Source of the DNA: Rhodovulum tesquicola
GTDB taxonomy: Bacteria > Pseudomonadota > Alphaproteobacteria > Rhodobacterales > Rhodobacteraceae
Reading direction: 5' to 3'
Length of the DNA stretch: 42,879 nt
Assembly: GCF_024128855.1 (NCBI RefSeq)
Contig: NZ_JAMYDV010000024.1
Span: forward strand, 1 to 42,879
The first letter of the stretch is position 1; each line of letters begins with the position of its first letter. The notes beneath the pieces are model-generated. The model saw only the letters and a program-made list of their open reading frames with translations. It made no database searches and was not told the DNA's origin. Shown in pieces: positions 17,395-25,529 of the stretch. A program made the translations under genes and the position numbers.

Positions 17395-18135
17395 TCAGAT
17401 GCAGCGTCCGCCGTCCACCTCGAGCGCGGCGCCGGTGATCATGGCGGCCTCGTCCGAGCAGAGGAAACAGGCGGCGTTGCCCATGTCCTCGGGGGTCGAG
17501 AACCGGCCGAGCGGGATGGTGGCGAGGAATTTCGCGCGCATCTCGGGCGTGTCCTCGCCCAGGAAGCTTTTCAGCAGCGGTGTTTCGCCCGCGACGGGGC
17601 AGAGCGCGTTGACCCGCAGGCCATGGGGGGCCAGTTCGACGGCCATCGCCTTGGTCGCGGTGATCATCCAGCCCTTGGACGCGTTGTACCAGTTCAGCCG
17701 CGGCCGGGGCGAGAGGCCGGCGGTCGAGGCGATGTTCAGGATCGCGCCTGCGCCGTTGCCCTTCATGTGCGGCACCAGGTGGCGGGCGGTCAGGAAGACC
17801 GACTTGGCGTTGACCGCCAGCACGCGGTCGAATTCGTCCTCGGTGACCTCTTCCAGCGGCTTGGGCAGGTGGGTGATCCCGGCATTGTTCACCAGGATGT
17901 CGAGCCGTCCGAACGCGGCCAGCGCGGCATGGGCCATCGCGCCGACCGCGGCGTTGTCGGCCACGTCCACGGCTTGTGCGAGGCCGCCGATCTCGGCCGC
18001 GATTGCCTCGGCCGCGCCCATGTCGATATCGGCCACCATGACCCGCGCGCCTTCGGCCGCGAACCTGCGCGCGATGCCCGCGCCGAAGCCCGAGCCGCCG
18101 CCCGTGACGATCGCGGTCTTTCCGTCCAGTCGCAT
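17395..18135 (-). CDS. SDR-family oxidoreductase
   Basis: 246 residues. Classical short-chain dehydrogenase: NAD(P)-binding TGGGSGFG (11-18), NNAG (83-86), catalytic tetrad N109, S137, Y150, K154 (YNASK), and PG-like loop replaced by CPVAGETPLL. The acidic residue D36 after the second strand (VADID) suggests NAD rather than NADP. It ends with the family motif ITGAALEVDGGRCI. It starts 12 bases after the stop of the upstream aldehyde dehydrogenase, so both are one operon. The substrate is not evident; a role next to the dehydrogenase in oxidising an alcohol or hydroxy acid is an inference. Confidence 0.92.
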   Translation of the reverse strand: MRLDGKTAIVTGGGSGFGAGIARRFAAEGARVMVADIDMGAAEAIAAEIGGLAQAVDVADNAAVGAMAHAALAAFGRLDILVNNAGITHLPKPLEEVTEDEFDRVLAVNAKSVFLTARHLVPHMKGNGAGAILNIASTAGLSPRPRLNWYNASKGWMITATKAMAVELAPHGLRVNALCPVAGETPLLKSFLGEDTPEMRAKFLATIPLGRFSTPEDMGNAACFLCSDEAAMITGAALEVDGGRCI

Positions 18136-18146
18136 CCCGTTCTCCC

Positions 18147-19610
18147 TCAGCCGTGGCGTGCGGCGACCGTCTTGACCGTCGAGAACCCGTAAAGCGCCTC
18201 GAAACCCTTTTCGCGGCCATGGCCGGACAGGCCGGTGCCGCCGAAGGGCAGTTCGACGCCGCCGCCCGCGCCGTAATTGTTCACGAACACCTGCCCGGCC
18301 CGCAAGGCGCGTGCCAGCCGCATCTGCCGGGCGCCGTCGCGCGACCAGATCGCGGCGACAAGGCCGTAGGCGGTGCCGTTGGCGATGGCTGTGGCCTCGT
18401 CCTCGTCCTCGAAGGGGATCAGCGCCTGAACGGGGCCGAAGATCTCGTCCTGCGCCAGCCGATGGGCGGGCGGAACGTTCGCCAGCAGGCGCGGGGCGAC
18501 ATAGTGGCCGCCCGCGGGCGCGTTGCCGAGGATCGTGCCTTCGGCGGCGGTTTCGAGATCCGCGCCCTCGGCCAGGAAGCCCTGGACGATCTGCTTCTGG
18601 CGGGCCGAGATCAGCGGGCCGAGGTCGAGATTGTCGAGCGCCGGGCCGACCTTCAGCGCGCGGTAGCGCTCGGCCATCCGGGCGAGCACCTCATCGTAGA
18701 CGGGCCGCTGGACCAGGATGCGCGAGGCGGCCGAGCAGGTCTGGCCCGCGTTCTGGATGCCCGCATTGACGAGGAAGGGCAGCGCGGCGTCGAGATCGGC
18801 ATCGGCGAAGACGATCTGGGGCGACTTGCCCCCCAGTTCCAGCGTGACCGGCACCACGTTCTGCGCGGCGGCCGCCTGCACCAGCCGCCCGACATTCAAG
18901 GACCCCGTGAACGAGATGTGGTTGACGCCCGGATGCGCCGCCAGCGCCGCGCCCGCCTCTTCGCCCAGGCCCGGGACCACGTTCAGCGCGCCGGGCGGCA
19001 GGCCGGCCTCTTCGGCGAGGCGGGCGAAGGCCAGCGCCGTGAGGCAGGCCTCCTCGGCGGGTTTGAGCACCACGGCATTGCCCATCGCCAGCGCCGCCCC
19101 GACCGAGCGGCCGATGATCTGCATCGGGTAGTTCCAGGGGATGATGTGGGCGGTCACGCCATGCGGCTCGCGCAGGGTGTAGACGGTGTAGCCGTCCAGA
19201 TAGGGGATGGTCTGGCCCATCACCTTGTCGGCGGCGCCGCCGTAGAATTCCATGTAGCGCGCCAGCGCCAGCGCGTCGGCGCGGGCCTGGGCGAGCGGCT
19301 TGCCGACATCGGTCGCCTCGATCCCCGCCAGTTCGTCGGCGCGGCCGCGCACGAACTGGCCGATCCTTGCCAGGACGCGCCCGCGTTCGGCCGCCGTCGC
19401 CCGGCCCCAGGCGCCGCGGCGGGCGTCCTGCGCGGCGGTCACGGCGGCGTCGATATCGGCCGCCTGCCCCCGTGCGATGCGGCCGATTTCCGCGCCGGTC
19501 GAGGGATCCTCGATGGGCAGGGTCTCGCCGCCCCGGGGCGGGGTCCAGTGCCCGGCGATGACGCAGCGGTCGGTGGGAAACCAGAGGTCGCGGAGGAGGT
19601 CGTTTGTCAT
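18147..19610 (-). CDS. Aldehyde dehydrogenase family protein
   Basis: 487 residues from the ATG at 19610, with AGGTG upstream; the longer frame upstream has no family similarity. NAD-dependent ALDH fold with N160 (IIPWNYPMQ), K183 (VLKPAEEA), general base E258 (LELGGKSP) and catalytic C292 (GQTCSAASR). The C-terminal FVNNYGAGGGVELPFGGTGL is typical of betaine/aminoaldehyde-type enzymes. It diverges from the creatinase gene and is coupled to the SDR gene. The exact aldehyde cannot be deduced. Confidence 0.93.
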   Translation of the reverse strand: MTNDLLRDLWFPTDRCVIAGHWTPPRGGETLPIEDPSTGAEIGRIARGQAADIDAAVTAAQDARRGAWGRATAAERGRVLARIGQFVRGRADELAGIEATDVGKPLAQARADALALARYMEFYGGAADKVMGQTIPYLDGYTVYTLREPHGVTAHIIPWNYPMQIIGRSVGAALAMGNAVVLKPAEEACLTALAFARLAEEAGLPPGALNVVPGLGEEAGAALAAHPGVNHISFTGSLNVGRLVQAAAAQNVVPVTLELGGKSPQIVFADADLDAALPFLVNAGIQNAGQTCSAASRILVQRPVYDEVLARMAERYRALKVGPALDNLDLGPLISARQKQIVQGFLAEGADLETAAEGTILGNAPAGGHYVAPRLLANVPPAHRLAQDEIFGPVQALIPFEDEDEATAIANGTAYGLVAAIWSRDGARQMRLARALRAGQVFVNNYGAGGGVELPFGGTGLSGHGREKGFEALYGFSTVKTVAARHG

Positions 19611-19876
19611 GCGGGCACCTTGAGGTCCGGCGCGTCGGCCATCGGATCCTTGGTACAGCGATGTCCCGGCGCGCGCAGCCCCTTTTCGGCCGGTCCGCGC
19701 CGCCGGATCTGCGCGCTTGCCCGGGCGCGCGGCACGCGGCATAGTCCGTCCGGGCCGCGTGGCGATGGCGTCGCCGCAGGGGCTTTGCCCCCATGGCCCG
19801 GGCCGCGTGCCCCGTTTCCTGAACGCCGGGACCCCACTTGGCCCGGCAGCCCCGGGCCGACCGCTCGGAGGTTTCG
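19611..19876. other. Divergent spacer between aldehyde dehydrogenase and creatinase
   Basis: 266 bases, very GC-rich. It must hold both promoters, but I could not identify convincing -35/-10 elements or an operator. Confidence 0.35.
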
Positions 19877-21082
19877 ATGACCCGACCCGACTTTTTCCGC
19901 TTTCACAATGGCGACAAGGTGGCCCTGCCCTTTTCGCAGGACGAATACGACACCCGCCTGATGGGCCTGCGCTCCGCGATGGATGCGACCGGCGCCGAGG
20001 TGGCGGTGCTGACCTCGATGCAGAACATCGCCTATTACTCGGGCTTTCTCTATTGCTCGTTCGGCCGGCCCTATGGGCTGGTCGTGACCGCCTCGGACGC
20101 GGTGACGATCAGCGCAGGCATCGACGCGGGCCAGCCCTGGCGGCGCTGCGCGACCGACAACCTGACCTATACCGACTGGGCGCGCGACAATTTCTGGCGC
20201 GCGGTGGCGCATGTGGCGGGCACGGGCCGCGCCGTGGGGTATGAGGGCGATCACCTGACGCTGGGGCAGAAGGGCAGGCTGGATGCCGTCCTGTCCCCGC
20301 GCGAGAGCGTGGACCTTGCCCCGGCCACGATGCAGCAGCGGATGCGCAAGAGCCCGGCCGAGATCGAGCTGATCCGCGCGGGCGCGGCCGTGGCGGATGT
20401 GGGCGGCTATGCCATCCGGGACGCGGTGCGCGAGGGCACGCGGGAAATCGACGTGGCCATGGCGGGGCGCGACGCGATGGAACTGGAAATCGCGCGGCGG
20501 TTTCCCGACGCCGAGTATCGCGATACCTGGGTGTGGTTCCAGTCGGGGCTGAACACCGATGGCGCGCATAACCCGGTGACGGCCCGGCAGTTGCAGCGGG
20601 GCGATATCCTGTCGCTGAACACCTTTCCGATGATCTCGGGCTATTACACCGCGCTGGAACGGACGATGTTCGTGGGCGAGGTGGATGCCGCCAGCCTGGA
20701 GATCTGGCAGGCCAATGTCGCCGCGCATGAATACGGCATGTCGCTGCTGAAACCCGGCACCACTTGCGCCGAGGTGACCCATGCGATCAATGCCTTCCTC
20801 GAGGACCGGGGCCTGTTGCAGTATCGCAGCTTCGGCTATGGCCATTCCTTCGGCGTGCTGTCGCATTACTATGGCCGCGAGGCGGGGCTTGAGTTGCGCG
20901 AGGATATCGACACGGTGCTGGAACCCGGCATGGTGATCTCGATGGAGCCGATGCTGACCATCCCGCAGGGCCAGCCCGGCGCGGGCGGCTATCGCGAGCA
21001 TGACATCCTGATCGTCACCGGGACCGGCGCCGAGAACATCACGGGCTATCCCTATGGCCCCGCGTTCAACGTGGTGGGCTGA
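19877..21082 (+). CDS. Creatinase (creatine amidinohydrolase)
   Basis: 401 residues from the ATG at 19877, with CGGAGG upstream. M24 'pita-bread' fold. It is close throughout to Pseudomonas creatinase, which has 403 residues: FLYCSFGRPYGLVVT, QPWRR, TDNLTYTDWARDN, WFQSGLNTDGAHNPVT, SYGH-like FGYGHSFGVLSHYYGREAGL and LEPGMVISMEPM. His231 corresponds to the catalytic histidine 232. The enzyme splits creatine into sarcosine and urea without metal. Related creatinase-like M24 enzymes exist, but the conservation here supports the creatinase call. Sarcosine oxidase and urease are not in the window. Confidence 0.9.
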   Translation: MTRPDFFRFHNGDKVALPFSQDEYDTRLMGLRSAMDATGAEVAVLTSMQNIAYYSGFLYCSFGRPYGLVVTASDAVTISAGIDAGQPWRRCATDNLTYTDWARDNFWRAVAHVAGTGRAVGYEGDHLTLGQKGRLDAVLSPRESVDLAPATMQQRMRKSPAEIELIRAGAAVADVGGYAIRDAVREGTREIDVAMAGRDAMELEIARRFPDAEYRDTWVWFQSGLNTDGAHNPVTARQLQRGDILSLNTFPMISGYYTALERTMFVGEVDAASLEIWQANVAAHEYGMSLLKPGTTCAEVTHAINAFLEDRGLLQYRSFGYGHSFGVLSHYYGREAGLELREDIDTVLEPGMVISMEPMLTIPQGQPGAGGYREHDILIVTGTGAENITGYPYGPAFNVVG

Positions 21083-22115
21083 CATCGCGCCCGGCCGTCG
21101 CCCCGATCCGGGCGACGGCCAGCGGCAGCGCCACGGTCAGCACCAGCAGCCGGAACACATGATGCGCCGCGACAAAGGCCGGGTCCGCGCCCAGCAGGAG
21201 CGACATGGCCATCATCGTTTCCAGCCCGCCGGGGGCAAAGGCGATCAGCGCGGTCAGCATCGGCAGGTCGAGCAGCACCGCCACCAGCGCCGCGGCGGCC
21301 AGCGACAGCAGGGCGGCGAACAGGGTCAGCAGGCCGGAGGCGCCCAGCGCCTGCCAGACCATGCGCGGCGTGACGCCCGCAAACCGCGTGCCGATCAGCG
21401 TGCCCATCACCGTGAAGGCCGGGATCGCCAGCCATGCGGGCACCGCACCCGACACGACCCCGCTGGCATGGCCCAGCGCAGAGACCGCCATGCCCCCGAA
21501 CAGCAGCGCCGCGGGCACCCGAAGCCTGCGGAACAGCAGCCCGGCCAGAACGGCCAGCGCGACCACCAGCGCCAGCACCGCCAGCGGCATCGCCTCGGGG
21601 CCGGGCGGCAGCACGGGCAGGTCGCCGCCGCCGATCAGCGGCGCGGCGAAGGGCACGATCAGGGTCAGCGCCAGAACCCGGATGGTCTGGATCAGCGTCA
21701 CCCGCGGCAGGTCGGCGCGGACATCCGAGGACAGGCTGAGCACGAAGCTCAGATGCCCCGGCGTCGCGGCCAGAAGCGCGCTCATCCGGTCGAAGCCGAA
21801 CCGCCAGACCAGCAGCCGCGCGCCCAGCGCCATGATCGCGAGCACCGTGAGGGCCAGCAAGGCAAGGCTGAGTGGCCAGCGCGCGGCGGTCGCCACCGTC
21901 TCGGGCGTGACGCCTGCGCCGATATTCAGCCCGATCAGCAGGAAACAGCCATCGCGCAGCCAGACGGGCAGCGCGACCGGCGCCCCGGCCAGCGCCAGCA
22001 GCGTCACGCAGAGCGCAGGCCCGGTCAGGAAGGGCGCGGGCACGCCCAGCATGGCGGCCAGCGCCGCACCCGCGGCACCGGTGGCAAGGGTCAGGAACGC
22101 GGGCAGCATGGGCAT
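21066..22115 (-). CDS. AbrB-type membrane protein (PF05145)
   Basis: 349 residues if started at the ATG at 22115 (a second ATG two codons on is possible; neither has a clear ribosome site). About ten membrane segments in two similar halves, each with a Gly/Pro-rich G..AP..TGP or R.P.ALLFGGM.VS motif, and ATPGHLSFVLSLSSD and FAPGGLETMMAMSLLLGAD at matching places. This is the 'AbrB duplication / ammonia monooxygenase-like' family, which is misnamed after E. coli AbrB and is a transporter of unknown substrate. Its 3' end overlaps the creatinase 3' end by 17 bases. Confidence 0.85.
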   Translation of the reverse strand: MPMLPAFLTLATGAAGAALAAMLGVPAPFLTGPALCVTLLALAGAPVALPVWLRDGCFLLIGLNIGAGVTPETVATAARWPLSLALLALTVLAIMALGARLLVWRFGFDRMSALLAATPGHLSFVLSLSSDVRADLPRVTLIQTIRVLALTLIVPFAAPLIGGGDLPVLPPGPEAMPLAVLALVVALAVLAGLLFRRLRVPAALLFGGMAVSALGHASGVVSGAVPAWLAIPAFTVMGTLIGTRFAGVTPRMVWQALGASGLLTLFAALLSLAAAALVAVLLDLPMLTALIAFAPGGLETMMAMSLLLGADPAFVAAHHVFRLLVLTVALPLAVARIGATAGRDVSPPR

Positions 22116-22292
22116 CCGGGGCAAGGGGGTTTCGAGAGGGCCATGAACCGCGGCAGGCGCGCGAATGTCAATTCGCTGCCGCAGCATCGTCACAGCGGCC
22201 TGGCAGATGGGCGCGGATCGGCAAAGGCGAGTTGACTTGGCCGCCCTGCTGTCGCATCGGCTTGGCCAAACCCCAGGGCAGGGAGATTTGAG

Positions 22293-23618
22293 ATGAAGAT
22301 CGCGATGATCGGCACGGGCTATGTGGGCCTTGTGTCGGGGGTGTGTTTCTCCGATTTCGGGCATGAGGTCGTCTGCGTGGACAAGGATCCGCGCAAGATC
22401 GAGATGCTGAACCGCGGCGAGGTGCCGATCTACGAGCCCGGCCTCGATACGGTGATGGCGCGCAACGTGGCGGCCGGGCGGCTGAGCTTTACCGGCGATC
22501 TGGCGGCAGCGGTGGACGGGGCGGATGCGGTCTTCATCGCGGTCGGCACGCCGACGCGGCGCGGCGATGGCCATGCGGACCTGACCTATGTGATGGCCGC
22601 GGCCGAGGACATCGGGCGCGCGCTGACCGGCTATGCCGTGATCGTCACGAAATCGACCGTTCCGGTGGGCACCAACCGGCAGGTCGCGGCCGCGGTGCGG
22701 GCGGCCAATCCGGCGGCCGAGTTCGATGTCGCCTCGAACCCCGAATTCCTGCGCGAAGGGGCGGCGATCGACGATTTCATGCGGCCCGACCGGGTGGTGG
22801 TCGGCATCGAGACCGAGCGCGCCCGCGCGGTGATGGCCGATATCTACCGCCCGCTGTTCCTGCGCGAATTTCCCGTCGTCTATACCGACCTCGAATCGGC
22901 CGAGATGATCAAATATGCCGCGAACGCCTTTCTCGCGACCAAGATCACCTTCATCAACGAGATGGCGATGCTGTGCGAGAAGGTCGGCGCCGACATCAAG
23001 GCGGTGTCCAAGGGCATGGGGCTGGATGGCCGGATCGGCAACAAGTTCCTGCATGCAGGCCCCGGCTATGGCGGGTCGTGCTTTCCCAAGGACACGCAGG
23101 CGCTGGCCCGGATCGGGCAGGATTTCGCCTCGCCCTGCGCGATCACCGAGACGGTCATCGCGGTCAATGACCGGGTCAAGCGGCGGATGATCGACAAGGT
23201 GGTGGATCTGTGCGGCGGCACGGTCAACGGCAAGACGATCCTGGTGCTGGGCGTCACCTTCAAGCCCAATACCGACGACATGCGCGATGCGCCCGCGCTG
23301 ACCATCGTGCCCGCGCTGGTGGGCGGCGGGGCAAAGGTGCGCGTGGTCGACCCGCAGGGCCGGCGCGAGGGCGAGGCGCTGTTGCCCGGCGTCATCTGGG
23401 CCGAGGATCCCTATGCCGCGGCCGAAGGCGCCGATGCGCTGGTGATCCTGACCGAGTGGAACGAGTTCCGCGGGCTCGACCTGGGCCAGATGGCGCAGCG
23501 GATGGCGCATCCCCGGATGGCCGACCTGCGCAATGTCTACCCGCCCGAGGATGTGCGCGAGGCAGGATTCGAGGCCCATGTCGCGGTCGGCCGCAAGGGC
23601 TTCGGGCTCGAGGGCTGA
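22293..23618 (+). CDS. ugd: UDP-glucose 6-dehydrogenase
   Basis: 441 residues. NAD-binding MIGTGYVGL at the start, catalytic C263 in GPGYGGSCFPKD, substrate motifs SNPEFLREG and KYAANAFLATKITFINE, and the C-terminal UDP-binding domain with GVTFKPNTDDMRDAPAL. Makes UDP-glucuronate for capsule or exopolysaccharide, which fits the kps genes 11 kb away. GGGAGA lies before the ATG. A YdcF gene follows after 5 bases. Confidence 0.96.
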   Translation: MKIAMIGTGYVGLVSGVCFSDFGHEVVCVDKDPRKIEMLNRGEVPIYEPGLDTVMARNVAAGRLSFTGDLAAAVDGADAVFIAVGTPTRRGDGHADLTYVMAAAEDIGRALTGYAVIVTKSTVPVGTNRQVAAAVRAANPAAEFDVASNPEFLREGAAIDDFMRPDRVVVGIETERARAVMADIYRPLFLREFPVVYTDLESAEMIKYAANAFLATKITFINEMAMLCEKVGADIKAVSKGMGLDGRIGNKFLHAGPGYGGSCFPKDTQALARIGQDFASPCAITETVIAVNDRVKRRMIDKVVDLCGGTVNGKTILVLGVTFKPNTDDMRDAPALTIVPALVGGGAKVRVVDPQGRREGEALLPGVIWAEDPYAAAEGADALVILTEWNEFRGLDLGQMAQRMAHPRMADLRNVYPPEDVREAGFEAHVAVGRKGFGLEG

Positions 23619-23623
23619 GGGGG

Positions 23624-24439
23624 ATGGGCCAGAGCCTGCCGGACGATCTGTTCTTCGTCGCCTCGAAGATCGTCTGGGGGCTTCTGCGCGCCGACACGGT
23701 CCTGCTGATCCTGCTGGCGGCGGGACTTTGGACGATGTGGGCGGGACGGCCCGAGCTTGGCCGCGGGCTTGTCACCGCGGCGGCGCTGGGCGGGGCGGTG
23801 ATCGCGCTGAGCCCGCTGTCCAACGCGCTGCTGCGCGGGATCGAAGGCCGCCATCCCGTGCCGGAGGTGGCCGGGCCGGTGGCCGGGATCGTGATCCTTG
23901 GCGGCGCCGAGGATCCGGCGGGCACGCTGGCCTGGGGGCCGCCCTCGCTGAACGAGGGGGGCGAGCGGTTCTTCGCCGCGCTGGAACTGGCGCGGCTGCA
24001 TCCCGAGGCTGTGGTGATGTTCACCGGGGGCAGCGGGCGGCTAGGCGGATCGGACCTGCCCGAGGCCGAGGTGGCGCGGCGCGTGCTGACCGGGGCGGGG
24101 CTGGATCCCGCGCGGCTGATCCTGGAAGGCGCCTCGCGCAACACGGCCGAGAATGCGCGGCTGGGCCGGGCGTTGGCGCCGGACCGTCCGGGGCAATGGC
24201 TGCTGGTGACGAGCGCCTTTCACATGCCGCGCGCGGTGGAAACCTTCTGCGCGGCGGGCTGGCGCGAATTGACGCCCTATCCGGTCGATTTCCGCAGCCG
24301 TCCGGGCGCGGGGCTGCGCTGGGCACCGGCCGAAAGCCTGCTGGACTTCAACCTTGTGCTGCACGAATATCTGGGTCTTGCCGCCTATCGCGCGACCGGC
24401 CGGGCGGCGACGCCCGCGGGGTGTCTGGTGCGGCCCTGA
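23624..24439 (+). CDS. YdcF/ElyC-family protein (DUF218)
   Basis: 271 residues from the ATG at 23624 with GAGGGG just upstream. Two N-terminal membrane segments (about 20-40 and 50-70), then the DUF218 domain: GIVILGGAEDP, FTGGSG, ASRNTAENARLG and LLVTSAFHMPRAVETF. In E. coli, ElyC of this family affects envelope polymer synthesis under stress. Probably cotranscribed with ugd, which supports an envelope polysaccharide role. No enzymatic function is established for the family in general. Confidence 0.9.
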   Translation: MGQSLPDDLFFVASKIVWGLLRADTVLLILLAAGLWTMWAGRPELGRGLVTAAALGGAVIALSPLSNALLRGIEGRHPVPEVAGPVAGIVILGGAEDPAGTLAWGPPSLNEGGERFFAALELARLHPEAVVMFTGGSGRLGGSDLPEAEVARRVLTGAGLDPARLILEGASRNTAENARLGRALAPDRPGQWLLVTSAFHMPRAVETFCAAGWRELTPYPVDFRSRPGAGLRWAPAESLLDFNLVLHEYLGLAAYRATGRAATPAGCLVRP

Positions 24440-24467
24440 CCCTTTCCCCGCCGCATAGAAGGGCGCC

Positions 24468-25529
24468 ATGCCGCTGACGCTGTCCGCATTGTCCGATCTT
24501 GCCACGCTCGATGTCGACGAGATCATCGACGTCCGGTCCCCCGCCGAATATGCCGAGGACCATATTCCCGGCGCGATCTCGCTGCCCGTGCTGTCGAACG
24601 AGGAACGCGCGCGCGTCGGCACGATCTACACGCAGCAAAGCCCGTTCACGGCGCGCAGGATCGGTGCGGCGCTGGTCGCACGCAATGCCGCCCATCACAT
24701 CGAGACGGCGCTGGCCGACCGGCCCAAGGGCTGGCGCCCGCTGGTCTATTGCTGGCGCGGCGGGCAGCGGTCGGGCAGTTTCGCGCTGATCCTGCGCCAG
24801 ATCGGCTGGCGGGCCGAGACGATCGAGGGCGGCTGGCGCAGTTTCCGGCGGCTGGTGCAGGGGGCGCTCTACGATGCGCCCTGGCCTGCGCCGGTGGTGG
24901 TGCTGGACGGCAATACCGGCACCGCCAAGACCGAGATCCTGGGGCTGCTGGCCGCGGCCGGGGTGCAGGTGATCGACCTGGAGGGGCTGGCGAACCATCG
25001 CGGCTCGCTGTTCGGGGCGATGGCGGGCGGGCAGCCCGCGCAGAAGGCGTTCGAGACGGCGCTGGCGGTGGCGCGGGATGGGCTGGACCCGGCGCGCCCG
25101 GTCGTGGTCGAGGCGGAATCGAGCCGGATCGGCCGGCTGAACCTGCCGCCCGCCCTGTGGGAGGCGATGCGGGCCGCGCCCCGGATCGAGCTTTCGGCGG
25201 CGCTGGAGCTGCGCGCGGGCTATCTTGCGCGCCGCTACCGCGACCTGACCGCCGATCCCGCGCGGCTGATGGCGACCGTCGCGGCGCTGGCCGCCCGGCA
25301 CCCGCGCGAGCGGATCGAGACCTGGGGGGCGATGGCCGAGGCGGGGGCGTTCGAGGCGCTGGCCGCCGGGCTGATGGCAGAGCATTACGATCCGCTTTAC
25401 GCGCTCCAGCGTGCCCGGTTCGAGGATCGGCCGCTGCACCGGGTCCGGCTGGACCGGCTGGACGCGGACGGGCTGGCGGCGGCGCTGCCGCAGGTCGTGG
25501 CGGCGGTCGCGGCGCTCAGCCCAGGCTGA
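24468..25529 (+). CDS. mnmH: tRNA 2-selenouridine synthase
   Basis: 353 residues (also called SelU or YbbB). The N-terminal rhodanese domain has its catalytic Cys at C95 in VYCWRGGQRSGS. The C-terminal half has the P-loop-like GNTGTAKT (148-155) and the motif VEAESSRIGRLNLP. It replaces sulfur by selenium at the wobble uridine of certain tRNAs using selenophosphate. AGGGCGCC precedes the ATG. It is convergent with the selenophosphate synthase fusion gene and overlaps it by 14 bases, so donor and user of selenophosphate are adjacent. Confidence 0.95.
   Translation: MPLTLSALSDLATLDVDEIIDVRSPAEYAEDHIPGAISLPVLSNEERARVGTIYTQQSPFTARRIGAALVARNAAHHIETALADRPKGWRPLVYCWRGGQRSGSFALILRQIGWRAETIEGGWRSFRRLVQGALYDAPWPAPVVVLDGNTGTAKTEILGLLAAAGVQVIDLEGLANHRGSLFGAMAGGQPAQKAFETALAVARDGLDPARPVVVEAESSRIGRLNLPPALWEAMRAAPRIELSAALELRAGYLARRYRDLTADPARLMATVAALAARHPRERIETWGAMAEAGAFEALAAGLMAEHYDPLYALQRARFEDRPLHRVRLDRLDADGLAAALPQVVAAVAALSPG

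Noticed and set aside
22116-23579. N-terminal extension of the AbrB-type gene across ugd (837 codons in all)
   Set aside because: The extension is antisense to ugd and shows no family similarity; the membrane protein starts near 22115.
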